Source of the DNA: Saprospiraceae bacterium
GTDB taxonomy: Bacteria; Bacteroidota; Bacteroidia; Chitinophagales; Saprospiraceae
NCBI GenBank assembly: GCA_020629515.1
Contig: JAHDDE010000013.1
Span: 22,072-86,071 of the forward strand
DNA length: 64,000 nt
Direction of reading: 5' to 3'
Shown: positions 8,868 through 18,188 of the stretch, piece after piece
Layout: every line of letters begins with the position of its first letter
Position numbering within the stretch: the stretch's first letter is position 1
Notes under the pieces: model-generated
Database searches by the model: none
Told to the model about the DNA's origin: nothing
What the model saw: only the letters and a program-made list of their open reading frames with translations
Position numbers and translations under genes: made by a program

Positions 8868-9830
8868 CTATTGACAACTGCCTTGAGTCAATGAATATTT
8901 ACCGTCTCTTATTAAAAGCTCAGCATTATATAATACCGCAATATTCTGCAATGCTTCATCTAAGGTCAACCGATTCATATTACCACTAAATACACATTCA
9001 TTTATGTAGCTTTCAATCTCTATTGATACTCCATGATAATTTTCTAAATCCTTGATCACCTCAGATAGCTTCGATGAATTGTAGATGAATTCTATAGGAT
9101 ACCACGATTGATTATTGAGAGACAGGCCATTAATTACCTTTTCTCCAGATGCTTGTAAGTTATATCGTTGGTTGGCTGTTAGGTTCGTCTGAGTTTGAGC
9201 TGCCTTATTATTTATATTGACCTTTCCTTCTATAAGTTGTACTTCGGCAGAATAGTCATCAGGGGCATCCGACATTATAAATTGCGTCCCAAGAACGGTT
9301 ACTTCTATACTAGCTCCGTCAATAACGAATGGATTGCCACTCATTTTAACTACATCTAAATATGCTGAACCTTTTAATTCCACTCTTCGATTTTTATGAA
9401 AAGAGTCCGTGTAAGTTAGTGTACTTCCTTTTTTGAGTGATATTTTAGACCCATCTGTCATTTGAACCATTTGATTGTCCTCATTTGCCTCAACTGTATA
9501 GACTTTTTCTTGAGTCAATAAAAACATGGACGCTAAAAGTATAGTTACACCAGCTGCAAGACCAACTAGCCAGCGAATGTTGAAAGATTTTTTATTCGCT
9601 ATTTTTTTATTAAGAATGTTCCACTCTTTATCATTGTCAATGGTCAGTGAAGAAGTATTAATATCATCAACTTCCCAGGCGGTTTTGATATCCTCATAGA
9701 AATTTTGGTTATCTTCTACGGACAACCATTTTTTCAGTTGATCTGCCTCTTCTTGGTTAAGAGTATTGTTGAGACTTTTCTGTATTAGCGGTATGTAATG
9801 ATCTTCATTCATATTTCTATGATTATACAT
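8868..9830 (-). CDS. FecR-family anti-sigma / signal relay protein
   Basis: A 320-residue inner-membrane protein. The N-terminal cytoplasmic part (about residues 1-85) resembles the anti-sigma region. One helix follows (WLVGLAAGVTILLASMFLL). The periplasmic FecR domain comes next, with VQMTDGSKISLKKGSTLTY, VELKGSAYLDV and VTVLGTQFIM, and the C-terminus is a DUF4974 region (SEVIKDLENYHGV). It should hold the neighbouring ECF sigma factor and release it when the TonB receptor binds ligand. The ATG at 9830 overlaps the end of the sigma gene by 8 bp; an ATG at 9812 is an alternative without overlap. Confidence 0.9.
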   Translation of the reverse strand: MYNHRNMNEDHYIPLIQKSLNNTLNQEEADQLKKWLSVEDNQNFYEDIKTAWEVDDINTSSLTIDNDKEWNILNKKIANKKSFNIRWLVGLAAGVTILLASMFLLTQEKVYTVEANEDNQMVQMTDGSKISLKKGSTLTYTDSFHKNRRVELKGSAYLDVVKMSGNPFVIDGASIEVTVLGTQFIMSDAPDDYSAEVQLIEGKVNINNKAAQTQTNLTANQRYNLQASGEKVINGLSLNNQSWYPIEFIYNSSKLSEVIKDLENYHGVSIEIESYINECVFSGNMNRLTLDEALQNIAVLYNAELLIRDGKYSLTQGSCQ

Positions 9831-10437
9831 ATAACAATTGAAATGTGAATATCCCCCATAAAATAACTAGGAGGACAAAAGATACTGTATGAGATTGATA
9901 GGTTCTTACAGCGGTTCTGAGTGTTTTTAGTGCTTTTGTAATTTGATTTTCAATTGTTTTAGTTGAAATGTCTAAAATCTCAGCCACTTCCTTATGAGTC
10001 ATACCATCTTGCTTGCATAGCATGTATATCTGTTTACATCTCTCTGGGAGCTGGTCAATCGTAGACTGAATCACATCTCTGAGTTCATTGAATTCACTTT
10101 GTTCATCAGGCTGGAGATTTTTTTCTTTTATTGTTGTTAATGGCGTCTGTCCGGCTCCAATATGGTGTGATCTGCTTTTTATGATGTTAAGTGATCTATT
10201 AATAGTTGACCTTCTTAGGTAGGGCTCTAATTTTATATTTTCTGGAAGTTTTGTTCTGTTTTTCCATAATGCCAAAAATACCTCTTGAACCGCATCTTTA
10301 GCTAGCTGTTCTTCACGTACTATCTGGTAGGATCTAATAACTAATGACTTAAAATATTGATCAAACACCTTTCTAAAGGCGCTATAGTCACTAATTTTTA
10401 TTTTGTCCAGTAAGTTGTCATCTATATGCTGTGTCAA
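9823..10437 (-). CDS. ECF RNA polymerase sigma factor (FecI-like)
   Basis: A 204-residue sigma-70-family ECF factor. Region 2 is visible at residues 15-85 (RSYQIVREEQLAKDAVQEVFLALWKNR). Region 4 is at about 120-180, with QLPERCKQIYMLCKQDGMT and the helix-turn-helix HKEVAEILDISTKTIENQ. The protein then ends in a hydrophobic helix of about 19 residues (SFVLLVILWGIFTFQLLYV), which could tether it to the membrane near its FecR partner. It is first in the sigma-FecR-receptor operon and probably activates it. Confidence 0.9.
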   Translation of the reverse strand: MTQHIDDNLLDKIKISDYSAFRKVFDQYFKSLVIRSYQIVREEQLAKDAVQEVFLALWKNRTKLPENIKLEPYLRRSTINRSLNIIKSRSHHIGAGQTPLTTIKEKNLQPDEQSEFNELRDVIQSTIDQLPERCKQIYMLCKQDGMTHKEVAEILDISTKTIENQITKALKTLRTAVRTYQSHTVSFVLLVILWGIFTFQLLYV

Positions 10438-10512
10438 TCAATAATGTATCAGTTGACAGTTAAAACATTGATTTCTTTAGATTCTGTATATCCTTGTCCC
10501 TTTTTATTATGA

Positions 10513-11541
10513 TTATTTCATGATCCTTTCTTTTGTCAGCCATCTGCGATAAGTATTCGCATTACGTTCATGCTGTGCATTCGTGACTGCGAATAGATGC
10601 TCCCCGTTGTATCCTGGTTTGGCGCAAAAGAATATGTAATCATGTTTTTCTGCGTTGAGTACCGCATCTAATGAGGATTTGGAAGGCATGCAAATAGGCC
10701 CTGGCGGTAGACCTTCATATAGGTATGTATTGTATGGAGAGTCATGCTTAAGATGCTTATGAAGGACTCTACGTATTGAGAAGTCTCCAACTCCATATAC
10801 CACTGTAGGATCCGCTTGTAATTTAATTCCTTTATTCATTCTGTTTAGGTAAACGCCAGCAATTGTAGGTCTTTCAGTTTTTGAATTTGTTTCCTTTTCG
10901 ACTATTGAAGCAAGAGTAGCAACTTCATATTGAGACATTCCTAATGATGAAAGTTTAGCTTGACGATTATCACTGTTCCAAAATCTATCATATTCTGACT
11001 TCATTTTAGATATAAATTTCTCAGGTGTCGTGTTCCAGTATAGTTCATATGTGTCAGGAATGAATAAGCTTATGACATTATCTTTATTGAAGCCCAAACT
11101 GTTTATAAAAGCACTATCCCTCAACAGTGATTCTAATTGAATAGAGTCGGGCTCGATATCATGAGACACTTTTGATATTATATCTTCAAGGTATCGCCCA
11201 TTGCTGATAGTGAGGTTGATTGGCGATTGCAATCCTGCTCGAAGTATGTTTAGAATATCACGATTAGATTGTCCGGGTTTTATGATATACTTTCCTGTCG
11301 GGATTTGATCTTTACCATATTTCATCAGCATGGCAACAGTCTCAAAGGATCTATGATTGGATAAGACTGAGTCCTGTTTTAATTGCTCTTGGAGCTCTGC
11401 GAAGGTAGTCTGTTGTGGAATGAATAATTCATAGTCATGAGAAAGGTTTGTATTTGAAGTGTATATCCATTGATATCCTAATGCACCAACTATACTTCCT
11501 ATAAGAAAAAGTATCAATCCAAATTTTATAATCCCTTTCAT
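10513..11541 (-). CDS. mltG: Endolytic peptidoglycan transglycosylase MltG
   Basis: A 342-residue YceG/MltG-family protein with one N-terminal membrane helix (FGLILFLIGSIVGALGYQW). It is predicted to cut nascent glycan strands in the periplasm and set their length. The family core is clear: LASIVEKETNSKTERPTIAGVYLNRM followed by KLQADPTVVYG, with the catalytic glutamate in EKET. Length fits the family. It is 14 bp downstream of panB on the same strand and probably co-transcribed. Confidence 0.92.
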   Translation of the reverse strand: MKGIIKFGLILFLIGSIVGALGYQWIYTSNTNLSHDYELFIPQQTTFAELQEQLKQDSVLSNHRSFETVAMLMKYGKDQIPTGKYIIKPGQSNRDILNILRAGLQSPINLTISNGRYLEDIISKVSHDIEPDSIQLESLLRDSAFINSLGFNKDNVISLFIPDTYELYWNTTPEKFISKMKSEYDRFWNSDNRQAKLSSLGMSQYEVATLASIVEKETNSKTERPTIAGVYLNRMNKGIKLQADPTVVYGVGDFSIRRVLHKHLKHDSPYNTYLYEGLPPGPICMPSKSSLDAVLNAEKHDYIFFCAKPGYNGEHLFAVTNAQHERNANTYRRWLTKERIMK

Positions 11542-11555
11542 GATAGATTTATTTT

Positions 11556-12374
11556 TTAGTATTGTTCTTTTTCATTTGGAAAATCCTGCCTTTTCACGTC
11601 CATCATATATTGTTGCGCGGCATCTTTCATTGTACTATACAGATCGAGGTATCGTCTGAGAAATCGAGGTTTGAAATCTTTTGTTATTCCGAATAGATCG
11701 TGACTTACTAATACTTGGCCATCAGTATGAGGTCCAGCACCTATGCCTATAGTAGGAATAGAAATTGTCTCGCTAACCTCTTTGCCTAATTTTGCTGGAA
11801 TTTTTTCGAGTACCAAACCAAAGCAACCGGTCTCATCAAGAAGTTTTGCATCTTCTATGAGCTTTTCGGCCTCATCCATTTCTTTGGCTCTTACAGTGTA
11901 GGTTCCAAATTTGTAAATAGACTGTGGTGTGAGGCCCAGATGTCCCATGACAGGTATGCCAGCTGATAATATCTTTTTTACTGATTCTACAATTTCTGCT
12001 CCACCTTCTAACTTTACAGCATGTGCACCAGACTCTTTCATGATTCTTATCGCTGAATCCAATGCTTTCATTTCATTGCCTTGATAAGACCCGAAGGGTA
12101 AATCTACTACTACAAATGATCTCTTAACTGCTCTAATAACGGATTGAGCATGATAGATCATTTGATCTAATGTAATTGGCAGAGTAGTTTCATGGCCAGC
12201 CATCACATTAGAGGCACTATCACCGACTAATAACACTTCAATCCCCGCTTCATCTAAGATTCGAGCCATAGAATAATCGTAAGCAGTTAGCATCGAAATC
12301 TTTTCGCCTTGAATTTTCATGTTTTTTAGTACATGAGTTGTAATACGTTTTACCTCCTTAGTAGCTGCTGACAT
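11556..12374 (-). CDS. panB: 3-methyl-2-oxobutanoate hydroxymethyltransferase
   Basis: Cytoplasmic enzyme that adds a hydroxymethyl group from methylene-tetrahydrofolate to ketoisovalerate, the first committed step of pantothenate synthesis. Diagnostic segments are [49 protein letters not shown] and [14 protein letters not shown]. The ORF track extends to 12467, but those 31 extra residues are unlike PanB; the ATG at 12374 ([13 protein letters not shown]) gives 272 residues, the usual length. No other pantothenate genes are in the window. Confidence 0.95.
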   Translation of the reverse strand: MSAATKEVKRITTHVLKNMKIQGEKISMLTAYDYSMARILDEAGIEVLLVGDSASNVMAGHETTLPITLDQMIYHAQSVIRAVKRSFVVVDLPFGSYQGNEMKALDSAIRIMKESGAHAVKLEGGAEIVESVKKILSAGIPVMGHLGLTPQSIYKFGTYTVRAKEMDEAEKLIEDAKLLDETGCFGLVLEKIPAKLGKEVSETISIPTIGIGAGPHTDGQVLVSHDLFGITKDFKPRFLRRYLDLYSTMKDAAQQYMMDVKRQDFPNEKEQY

Positions 12375-12482
12375 TGATTTATATTTTAGATGACAAATTA
12401 ACTTAAAAAATTGATCACTTATCAAACAAAATTTAACTGCCTTCGCTGACATATTTGTTAAAAACAAAGGTTGTTCTGACTA

Positions 12483-12526
12483 TTTGTCATATGGTTCAAA
12501 TTGTATATGTCAAAATATGTGACAAA
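12483..12526. promoter_or_regulatory. Imperfect inverted repeat in the panB-dnaK divergent region
   Basis: TTTGTC-ATAT at the left and ATAT-GT-GACAAA at the right form an interrupted dyad, with ATGTCA between them. It sits in the 245-bp region between panB and dnaK and could be an operator for heat-shock or divergent control. No exact TAnnTTTG promoter was found for dnaK. The call rests on symmetry only. Confidence 0.25.
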
Positions 12527-12619
12527 ATGTATCTATACTTAATGAAAGGCTCGCTTGGCACATCTATTGACCTAAGAGAAGTATTGTACACATTAATTAA
12601 AGAAAGAAAATCAAGATAA

Positions 12620-14539
12620 ATGGGTAAAATAATAGGAATTGACTTAGGTACAACCAACTCCTGTGTTGCCGTTATGGAGGGTAAAGAACCTGTGGTTATA
12701 CCTAATGAAGAGGGTAAAAGAACCACTCCTTCAGTAGTCGCATTTTTAGATAGCGGGGAGAGAAAAGTCGGAGATCCTGCTAAAAGGCAAGCCATAACTA
12801 ATCCTCAAAAGACTATTTCTTCGATCAAAAGATTTATGGGTCGAAGATTCAGTGAATTAGGAAACGACGCAAGTCGTACGGCGTATCCAGTTGTGAAAGG
12901 AGATAATGATACCGTAAGAGTCGAAATTGATGGAAAAAAATATAGCCCTCAAGAATTGAGTGCGATGGTCCTTCAAAAGATGAAAAAAACGGCAGAAGAT
13001 TTCTTAGGTCAAGAAGTTACTGAGGCCGTCATTACAGTACCTGCATATTTCAATGATTCGCAGCGGCAGGCTACTAAAGAAGCTGGTGAAATTGCCGGTT
13101 TAGATGTTAAAAGAATAATCAATGAGCCTACGGCGGCGGCATTAGCATATGGTTTGGATAAGAAGGATCAAGATGTAACTATAGCTGTATATGATTTAGG
13201 TGGAGGTACATTTGATATTTCTATATTAGAACTCGGAGATGGTGTATTTGAGGTAAAGTCAACTAATGGTGACACTCACCTTGGTGGAGATGATTTTGAT
13301 GAAGTGATCATTGACTTTTTAGCAGAGACTTTCCAAAGTCAAGAGTCTATGGATCTTAGAAAGGATCCAATGGCATTACAACGACTTAAGGATGCTGCCG
13401 AAAAAGCAAAAATCGAATTAAGTTCTTCTACAGAGACAGAAGTTAACTTGCCGTACATCACTGCTAAGGACGGTGTCCCTAAACACTTAGTTGTTAAGTT
13501 AAGCAGAGCAAAATTTGAGCAATTAGCTGACAACCTCGTGCAAAGGTCTCTTGATCCGTGTGCTGCGGCGTTAAAAGATGCTGGATTAAATAAGAGCGAG
13601 ATAGATGAAGTAATCCTCGTTGGAGGTTCAACAAGAATACCTAAAATACAAGAAGCTGTCGAAAAGTTCTTTGGAAAGAAACCTAATCGCTCAGTTAATC
13701 CGGATGAAGTTGTGGCAGTAGGTGCCTCTATTCAAGGTGGTGTATTGAGTGGTGATGTCCAGGATGTACTATTATTAGATGTGACTCCACTTTCATTGGG
13801 GATTGAAACAATGGGTGGTGTTTATGATGTGGTAATTGAGGCGAATTCAACTATTCCAACTAAGAAGTCAAAAGTATATTCTACAGCAGCTGATAATCAA
13901 CCAAGTGTTGAGATACATATATTGCAGGGAGAACGACCTATGGCTAATCAGAATAGATCAGTAGGTAGGTTTATTTTGGATGGTATTCCACCAGCTCCAC
14001 GTGGAGTTCCACAGGTCGAAGTTTCATTTGATATGGATGCTAATGGGATATTGAGCGTATCAGCAAAAGATAAAGGAACTGGCAAGGAGCAGAATATCAG
14101 AATTGAAGCTTCAACCGGCTTGTCTCAAGAAGAAATTGATAAAATGAAAGCTGAAGCTGAAGCAAATGCTGATGCTGATAAAGTAGCAAGAGAGAAAGTT
14201 GATAAATTGAATGCAGCAGATTCTTTAGTATTCCAAACGGAAAAGCAAATTACTGAATATGGTGATAAGATTCCTTCAGATAAAAAGGAGGCTATTGAGA
14301 AGGCTGTAGCTGATTTAAAAGAGGCACACAAGCTACAGGATATTGCTAAGATTGATAGTGCCACTGAGGTACTCAATACAGCTTGGCAAGCGGCAAGTCA
14401 AGATATCTACAATGCGCAGCAGGCGAGTGGAGGAGCTGAAGGAGCGAGCGAAAATTCGAGCGCTGATACTGCAGGTGCTGATGATAGTGCAGAAGATGTA
14501 ACAGATGTTGAGTTTGAAGAAGTAGATGATACTAAATAA
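12620..14539 (+). CDS. dnaK: Chaperone DnaK (Hsp70)
   Basis: A 639-residue ATP-dependent chaperone of the cytoplasm that works with DnaJ and GrpE. Every classical Hsp70 block is present: [16 protein letters not shown] (phosphate 1), [45 protein letters not shown] (phosphate 2), [15 protein letters not shown] (adenosine loop), the linker [14 protein letters not shown] and the substrate-binding domain. It ends with the acidic tail common in bacterial DnaK ([11 protein letters not shown]). The ATG start gives the standard [11 protein letters not shown]-terminus. It is monocistronic here: a terminator follows and neither dnaJ nor grpE is adjacent. Confidence 0.98.
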   Translation: MGKIIGIDLGTTNSCVAVMEGKEPVVIPNEEGKRTTPSVVAFLDSGERKVGDPAKRQAITNPQKTISSIKRFMGRRFSELGNDASRTAYPVVKGDNDTVRVEIDGKKYSPQELSAMVLQKMKKTAEDFLGQEVTEAVITVPAYFNDSQRQATKEAGEIAGLDVKRIINEPTAAALAYGLDKKDQDVTIAVYDLGGGTFDISILELGDGVFEVKSTNGDTHLGGDDFDEVIIDFLAETFQSQESMDLRKDPMALQRLKDAAEKAKIELSSSTETEVNLPYITAKDGVPKHLVVKLSRAKFEQLADNLVQRSLDPCAAALKDAGLNKSEIDEVILVGGSTRIPKIQEAVEKFFGKKPNRSVNPDEVVAVGASIQGGVLSGDVQDVLLLDVTPLSLGIETMGGVYDVVIEANSTIPTKKSKVYSTAADNQPSVEIHILQGERPMANQNRSVGRFILDGIPPAPRGVPQVEVSFDMDANGILSVSAKDKGTGKEQNIRIEASTGLSQEEIDKMKAEAEANADADKVAREKVDKLNAADSLVFQTEKQITEYGDKIPSDKKEAIEKAVADLKEAHKLQDIAKIDSATEVLNTAWQAASQDIYNAQQASGGAEGASENSSADTAGADDSAEDVTDVEFEEVDDTK

Positions 14540-14562
14540 ACTAACGTCTTTTTAGATTTAAG

Positions 14563-14594
14563 AAAGCCATCTGTTCTTACAGTTGGCTTTTTTT
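14563..14594 (+). terminator. Intrinsic terminator of dnaK
   Basis: AAAGCCA-t-CTGT pairs with ACAG-t-TGGCTTT around a TTCT loop with one T-T mismatch, followed by a run of T. It lies 24 bp after the dnaK stop. Confidence 0.85.
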
Positions 14595-14730
14595 ATTCCT
14601 TGTAGGCAATATAAGTTATTATCCAATTTTATACATTCTTGAAATACTCTCTACCATGTATTATAATAGATGTGTTTAGAGTAAAGCTCTATGAGAGGAT
14701 ATCAATATAAGGAGCATAAAACAAAGGTGT

Positions 14731-14828
14731 AGAAATAAGAAAAGCCCTTTACTCGAGGGCCATTCTTAAGGATTTTTAATCCAACTTTAGTCTAAATCGT
14801 AAGTGAGGCTTTTATACCTCTTATTTCT
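14731..14828 (-). ncRNA. Candidate structured RNA, closed by a 10-bp stem
   Basis: AGAAATAAGA (14731-14740) and TCTTATTTCT (14819-14828) are perfect inverted arms. They enclose three further hairpins: GCCCT/AGGGC (14744-14760), GGATT/AATCC (14770-14782) and GAGG/CCTC (14805-14820, competing for 2 nt with the closing stem). Read on the minus strand, the last hairpin is followed by TTTTCTTATTTC, resembling a terminator. A TATATTTA box preceded by TTTT at 20 bp lies near the upstream end, close to the TAnnTTTG promoter form. This suggests a small RNA of about 110-130 nt. It is inferred from pairing only and matches no family I can name. Confidence 0.35.
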
Positions 14829-15032
14829 TTATCCAAGCTGTTTTACAACTTTGATGATGTAAATATACAATTCTTTACGATAGTTCTAAAAAAGATTAAA
14901 AAAAAATCATATTATTTTTTTTCCTATTTGTTTTAGTGAAAATTAGGGCGCTATTTCATTGCTTTTAAGGGTAATAATCAAATAGATATCTGTTTGCGAT
15001 TGGGGTTGTTATACTGAGTATATAAATAAAAA

Positions 15033-15056
15033 AAAGCGACGTTTTACCGTCGCTTT
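15033..15056 (-). terminator. Intrinsic terminator of the cohesin-like T9SS cargo gene
   Basis: On the minus strand AAAGCGACG pairs perfectly with CGTCGCTTT around a 6-base loop and is followed by a run of T (TTTTTTTTTATTTA). It is about 95 bp past the stop of the gene at 15152. Confidence 0.85.
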
Positions 15057-15151
15057 GAAAATGTATTTGGTCCTTTCTTGTCTATGACTTTTCTAAAAGG
15101 AGATCAGAACTATTTTCACTTGATCATATTATGCTGTTTTAATCAATTTGA

Positions 15152-16021
15152 TTAAGATCTTGTGAAAATTATTTTTTCGATTTGCTTTTCAGCATTATTT
15201 CCGTTTTGAACTTCTACTAAGTAAGTACCTGATGTGAAGTCATTTAAACTTACAATTGCTTGATTTTGTCCGCCTACAACTTGAGTTAACATTTTAACTC
15301 CATTTAAATTTCTTAGAGTAACCGTAGCTTCAGAGTCAAACTGTAAGTTTGAAGAGATTTTGATGAAATCTGCAGTAGGATTAGGTCCCACTTGGATATC
15401 AATAACTTCTGCAACATTACTCTTATTAGGAGTAGCGAATAAGTCTTCAAACCCTTCACCAGAAACAGTCTCTACTAATTGTGGTTGAACCCACTCAGAG
15501 ATTAAAGAATAAGCACTTGCGTATTGGTTAGTTTTATTTTCTCTTGCCCATGTAGCTACAACAGGGATTTCAGTATTTTCAATTGCGAAATCTACGCTTG
15601 CTACGGTAACCCATCCGTCTCTTGTATTTATAACTGCCCCACCAGTAACTAAATCGCTTAACTCGATGAATAAATTAACAAACCCCAAATTTGCATCGTA
15701 GTCAAGTGCACCGATCTCAGAAGCATTAAATCCTTCTATTGATTCGATTACTTCTACATCATAATACAATTCACCTGGTAAGAAAGATTCAGCACTAAAC
15801 TCATCAATCGTCATATTTTTTGAGTCGTAGTAAAATCTATAGTATTGGTCAGCTAAAACGAAATTATCTTCAGTAGCTTTTATTTGGATGTCAACAGTTA
15901 CTTTATCACTGTCGATGCTATAATCGTTTTCTATTAATCTGAATGCAACGCCATTTTGAGAGATAGCTATTGTTGCTAAGAGTTGAAATGTAAGTAAGAA
16001 GATTGTAGTCAATTTTCTCAT
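15152..16021 (-). CDS. Exported protein, cohesin-like domain plus T9SS sorting domain
   Basis: A 289-residue secreted protein. Signal peptide MRKLTTIFLLTFQLLATIAISQ, then residues about 25-185 with alternating strands of the sort seen in cohesin / dockerin-partner folds (VTVDIQIKATEDNFVLADQYYRFYYDSK, WVTVASVDFAIEN). The type-A T9SS sorting domain runs from about residue 205 to the end: IQVGPNPTADFIKISSN, VTLRNLNGVKM, TSGTYLVEVQNG. It is expected on the cell surface. It has its own consensus promoter upstream, with repeated TTGTCTACAT elements, and its own terminator, so it is a single-gene, apparently regulated unit. Ligand unknown. Confidence 0.82.
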   Translation of the reverse strand: MRKLTTIFLLTFQLLATIAISQNGVAFRLIENDYSIDSDKVTVDIQIKATEDNFVLADQYYRFYYDSKNMTIDEFSAESFLPGELYYDVEVIESIEGFNASEIGALDYDANLGFVNLFIELSDLVTGGAVINTRDGWVTVASVDFAIENTEIPVVATWARENKTNQYASAYSLISEWVQPQLVETVSGEGFEDLFATPNKSNVAEVIDIQVGPNPTADFIKISSNLQFDSEATVTLRNLNGVKMLTQVVGGQNQAIVSLNDFTSGTYLVEVQNGNNAEKQIEKIIFTRS

Positions 16022-16062
16022 GGTATTCGTTTTTCTTAATGGGGGTTAAAAGGTTATGATTA

Positions 16063-16093
16063 CAAATGTATACGATATGTAGGATGTAGACAA
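16063..16093 (-). promoter_or_regulatory. Bacteroidota-type promoter of the cohesin-like cargo gene
   Basis: On the minus strand TTG, a 20-bp spacer, then TACATTTG exactly match the TTG-N19-21-TAnnTTTG consensus. The -7 box ends about 40 bp before the ATG at 16021. Confidence 0.75.
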
Positions 16094-16110
16094 GTTGTAG
16101 ATGTAGACAA
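16084..16110 (-). repeat. Direct repeat TTGTCTACAT overlapping the -33 box
   Basis: Two exact copies of TTGTCTACAT (minus strand) start 17 bp apart; the nearer one supplies the -33 TTG of the promoter. Further CTACA units lie between and after them, and an inverted GTCTACAT / ATGTAGAT pair lies at 16318-16331. The arrangement suggests sites for an activator or repressor. Confidence 0.5.
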
Positions 16111-16487
16111 TCTGTAGTTATGACAAGTAGATGACACCAATATAATAGATATTATATTTTGTAATGTATAAGTCATTGATAAATAATATTATTATTGTGG
16201 TATAAAGAGAGATGTAGGCAGGTGTTTTTTTTAATATTCCACAAATAAGTAGTATTTGTGTAGAAGAAGAATAGAGCGAAAATAAGATTTGTAGGAGTGT
16301 AGATTGCTTTATTTGTAGTCTACATGTAGATATTTTAGTAGTTGTATGTCTCTACTGATTCTCATAATTACGCTTCTATTACAGTTTATGATTGTTTATA
16401 GTGTCATAAAAGCTTGCCAATGGATGCTCATTCATTTTATAGCGATAGAGTGGTTCACATAAATAGTCGGGATGAAATTAGTAGAAA

Positions 16488-16514
16488 TAAAAAAGGCCAC
16501 TTCATTAAGTGGCC
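16488..16514 (-). terminator. Strong minus-strand terminator hairpin
   Basis: On the minus strand GGCCACTT pairs perfectly with AAGTGGCC around a 4-base loop and runs into TTTTTTATTTC. The nearest minus-strand gene upstream (rarA) stops more than 300 bp away, so it may end either a long rarA 3-prime UTR or a separate small transcript. Confidence 0.75.
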
Positions 16515-16553
16515 AAAGTCGTATGAAAAACAAAACTATCTAACTCTAATTTG

Positions 16554-16589
16554 TATTACGAGAGCAATTTTTACTGCTCAATCGTAATT
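16554..16589 (-). other. Hairpin upstream of the 16.5-kb terminator
   Basis: On the minus strand ATTACGA-TT-GAGCA pairs with TGCTC-TCGTAAT, about 12 bp with a small internal asymmetry, just 40 bp before a strong terminator. With that terminator it could form a two-hairpin small RNA. No exact promoter box was found upstream. Confidence 0.3.
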
Positions 16590-16835
16590 ATGACCCAAAT
16601 ATGACACTATAGTAACAATAAAAGCAAAATATGATTTTAACAAATTGTTATGTTCAAGCATCTTTAGTATTTAAATTTTGATCTGCGCAAATAACATTAT
16701 GTATTGCATATTTTTAATTCATAGAATATTATTTCGCACAATGGGCTATTGTGTTTTGATTAATGTCGAAATAGAGAGGTTTTATAGATATCTTTATTAT
16801 TGATTTATCTACATATCATGCTAAATTCAATTCGA

Positions 16836-18047
16836 CTATTTTTTCTTCCAAAAAGATATTGACTTGATTTCTTCTGGAAGATAATGATACGAGCCGTCAG
16901 ATATTTTTTCGGTATGTGGATATTTGTATCCTTTACTGTAACCAAGATCCTTCATAAGTTGAGTAGGCGCATTCCTTAGATGCATTGGTATAGGAAGCGT
17001 ACCAGTTTCTCTTACCAATTGAAGTGCCTTATTAATTGCGTCATATGCGGTATTATCTTTTGGCGATTGTGCCAAGTATATGGCGCATTGAGCCATAGGT
17101 ATACGGCCTTCTGGAAAACCAATTTTTTGTACGACCTCAAAGCATGTATTGGCCATAAGGAGTGCATTGGGATTGGCTAAGCCTATGTCCTCAGACGCTA
17201 ATATGATCATCCGTCGACAGATGAATTTAGGGTCTTCACCTCCTTCTATCATACGAGCTAAATAGTAAATTGCCGCATTAGGATCACTTCCCCGGATAGA
17301 CTTTATAAAGGCTGAAATAGTATCGTAATGAGCCTCTCCACTTTTATCATACTGGAGAATTTCTCTATGTAATGTCTTTTCAACGAGCTCGTTGGTGACT
17401 ACTATCATCTTTTCTCCATTAAATTGAGACAAAATGATCTCTAAAACATTCAATAGTCTCCTTGCATCTCCTCCCGAATATTTAATTAGTGATTCATATT
17501 CACTGATTTGAATATCAAGTTTAGATAGCTCTATGTCTTTTGATATAGCTCTATCTATAATTTTCATAAGATCACTTACCTCAAGGGATTTAAGAATATA
17601 CACTTGGCATCTTGATAACAGCGCCGAAATCACCTCGAATGAGGGATTCTCGGTTGTAGCACCTATCAACGTGATCACACCTTTTTCGACCGCTCCTAAT
17701 AGCGAATCTTGCTGACTCTTACTAAATCTATGAATCTCATCGATGAAGAGTATAGGTGATTTTTGATTAAAAAATCCACGTCCCTCAGCTTTTTTAATAG
17801 TTTCCCTTACTTCTTTAACCCCGGAGTTGATAGCACTCAGAGCAAAGAAGGCTCGGTCTAATTTTATCGCTAAAAGATTAGCCAAGGTTGTTTTGCCAAC
17901 TCCCGGAGGTCCCCATAGTATCATCGAGGGAACCCTGTCATGGTCAATAACTTTTCTTAATATAGCATCTGGGCCAACAAGATGACTTTGTCCAATGTAT
18001 TCATCCAAATTCTTAGGACGCATTCTTTCTGCTAATGGGCTATTCAA
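16836..18047 (-). CDS. rarA: Replication-associated recombination protein RarA (MgsA)
   Basis: A 403-residue AAA+ ATPase of the RarA/WRNIP1 family, which acts at stalled replication forks in the cytoplasm. Visible motifs are RMRPKNLDEYIGQSHLVG at the N-terminus, Walker A GPPGVGKTT (about residue 47), Walker B ILFIDEIHRF, the family block IGATTENPSFEV, and the C-terminal SIRGSDPNAAIYYLARMIEGG and SEDIGLANP segments of the tetramerisation region. Length is typical for the family. It stands alone. Confidence 0.95.
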   Translation of the reverse strand: MNSPLAERMRPKNLDEYIGQSHLVGPDAILRKVIDHDRVPSMILWGPPGVGKTTLANLLAIKLDRAFFALSAINSGVKEVRETIKKAEGRGFFNQKSPILFIDEIHRFSKSQQDSLLGAVEKGVITLIGATTENPSFEVISALLSRCQVYILKSLEVSDLMKIIDRAISKDIELSKLDIQISEYESLIKYSGGDARRLLNVLEIILSQFNGEKMIVVTNELVEKTLHREILQYDKSGEAHYDTISAFIKSIRGSDPNAAIYYLARMIEGGEDPKFICRRMIILASEDIGLANPNALLMANTCFEVVQKIGFPEGRIPMAQCAIYLAQSPKDNTAYDAINKALQLVRETGTLPIPMHLRNAPTQLMKDLGYSKGYKYPHTEKISDGSYHYLPEEIKSISFWKKK

Positions 18048-18188
18048 AATTGATGGTTTTCTATACTCTTGATAGAGTTCACCGAAAATCTATGAACTTT
18101 TGATCACTTAAATATAAACTATGATTACAGAATTAATTCAACTCCACATATTTATTAAATGGTGTTAGAGCATATAATATAATTAGCT

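Larger units (their letters stand above)
14595..15151. other. Long non-coding stretch between dnaK and a T9SS cargo gene
   Basis: No credible ORF on either strand. It holds a four-helix structured element (14731-14828), very A/T-rich DNA at 14880-14940 and a minus-strand terminator (15033-15056), listed separately. The remainder shows nothing I recognise. Confidence 0.6.
16111..16835. other. Long non-coding stretch upstream of the cargo gene and downstream of rarA
   Basis: No ORF of credible length on either strand. It contains the distal GTCTACAT palindrome (16318-16331), a perfect terminator hairpin (16495-16514) and another hairpin (16555-16588). The rest is A/T-rich with no recognisable feature. 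Confidence 0.6.

Noticed and set aside
12496-12795. Minus-strand 99-aa ORF across the dnaK start
   Set aside because: Antisense shadow of dnaK with no protein-like features.
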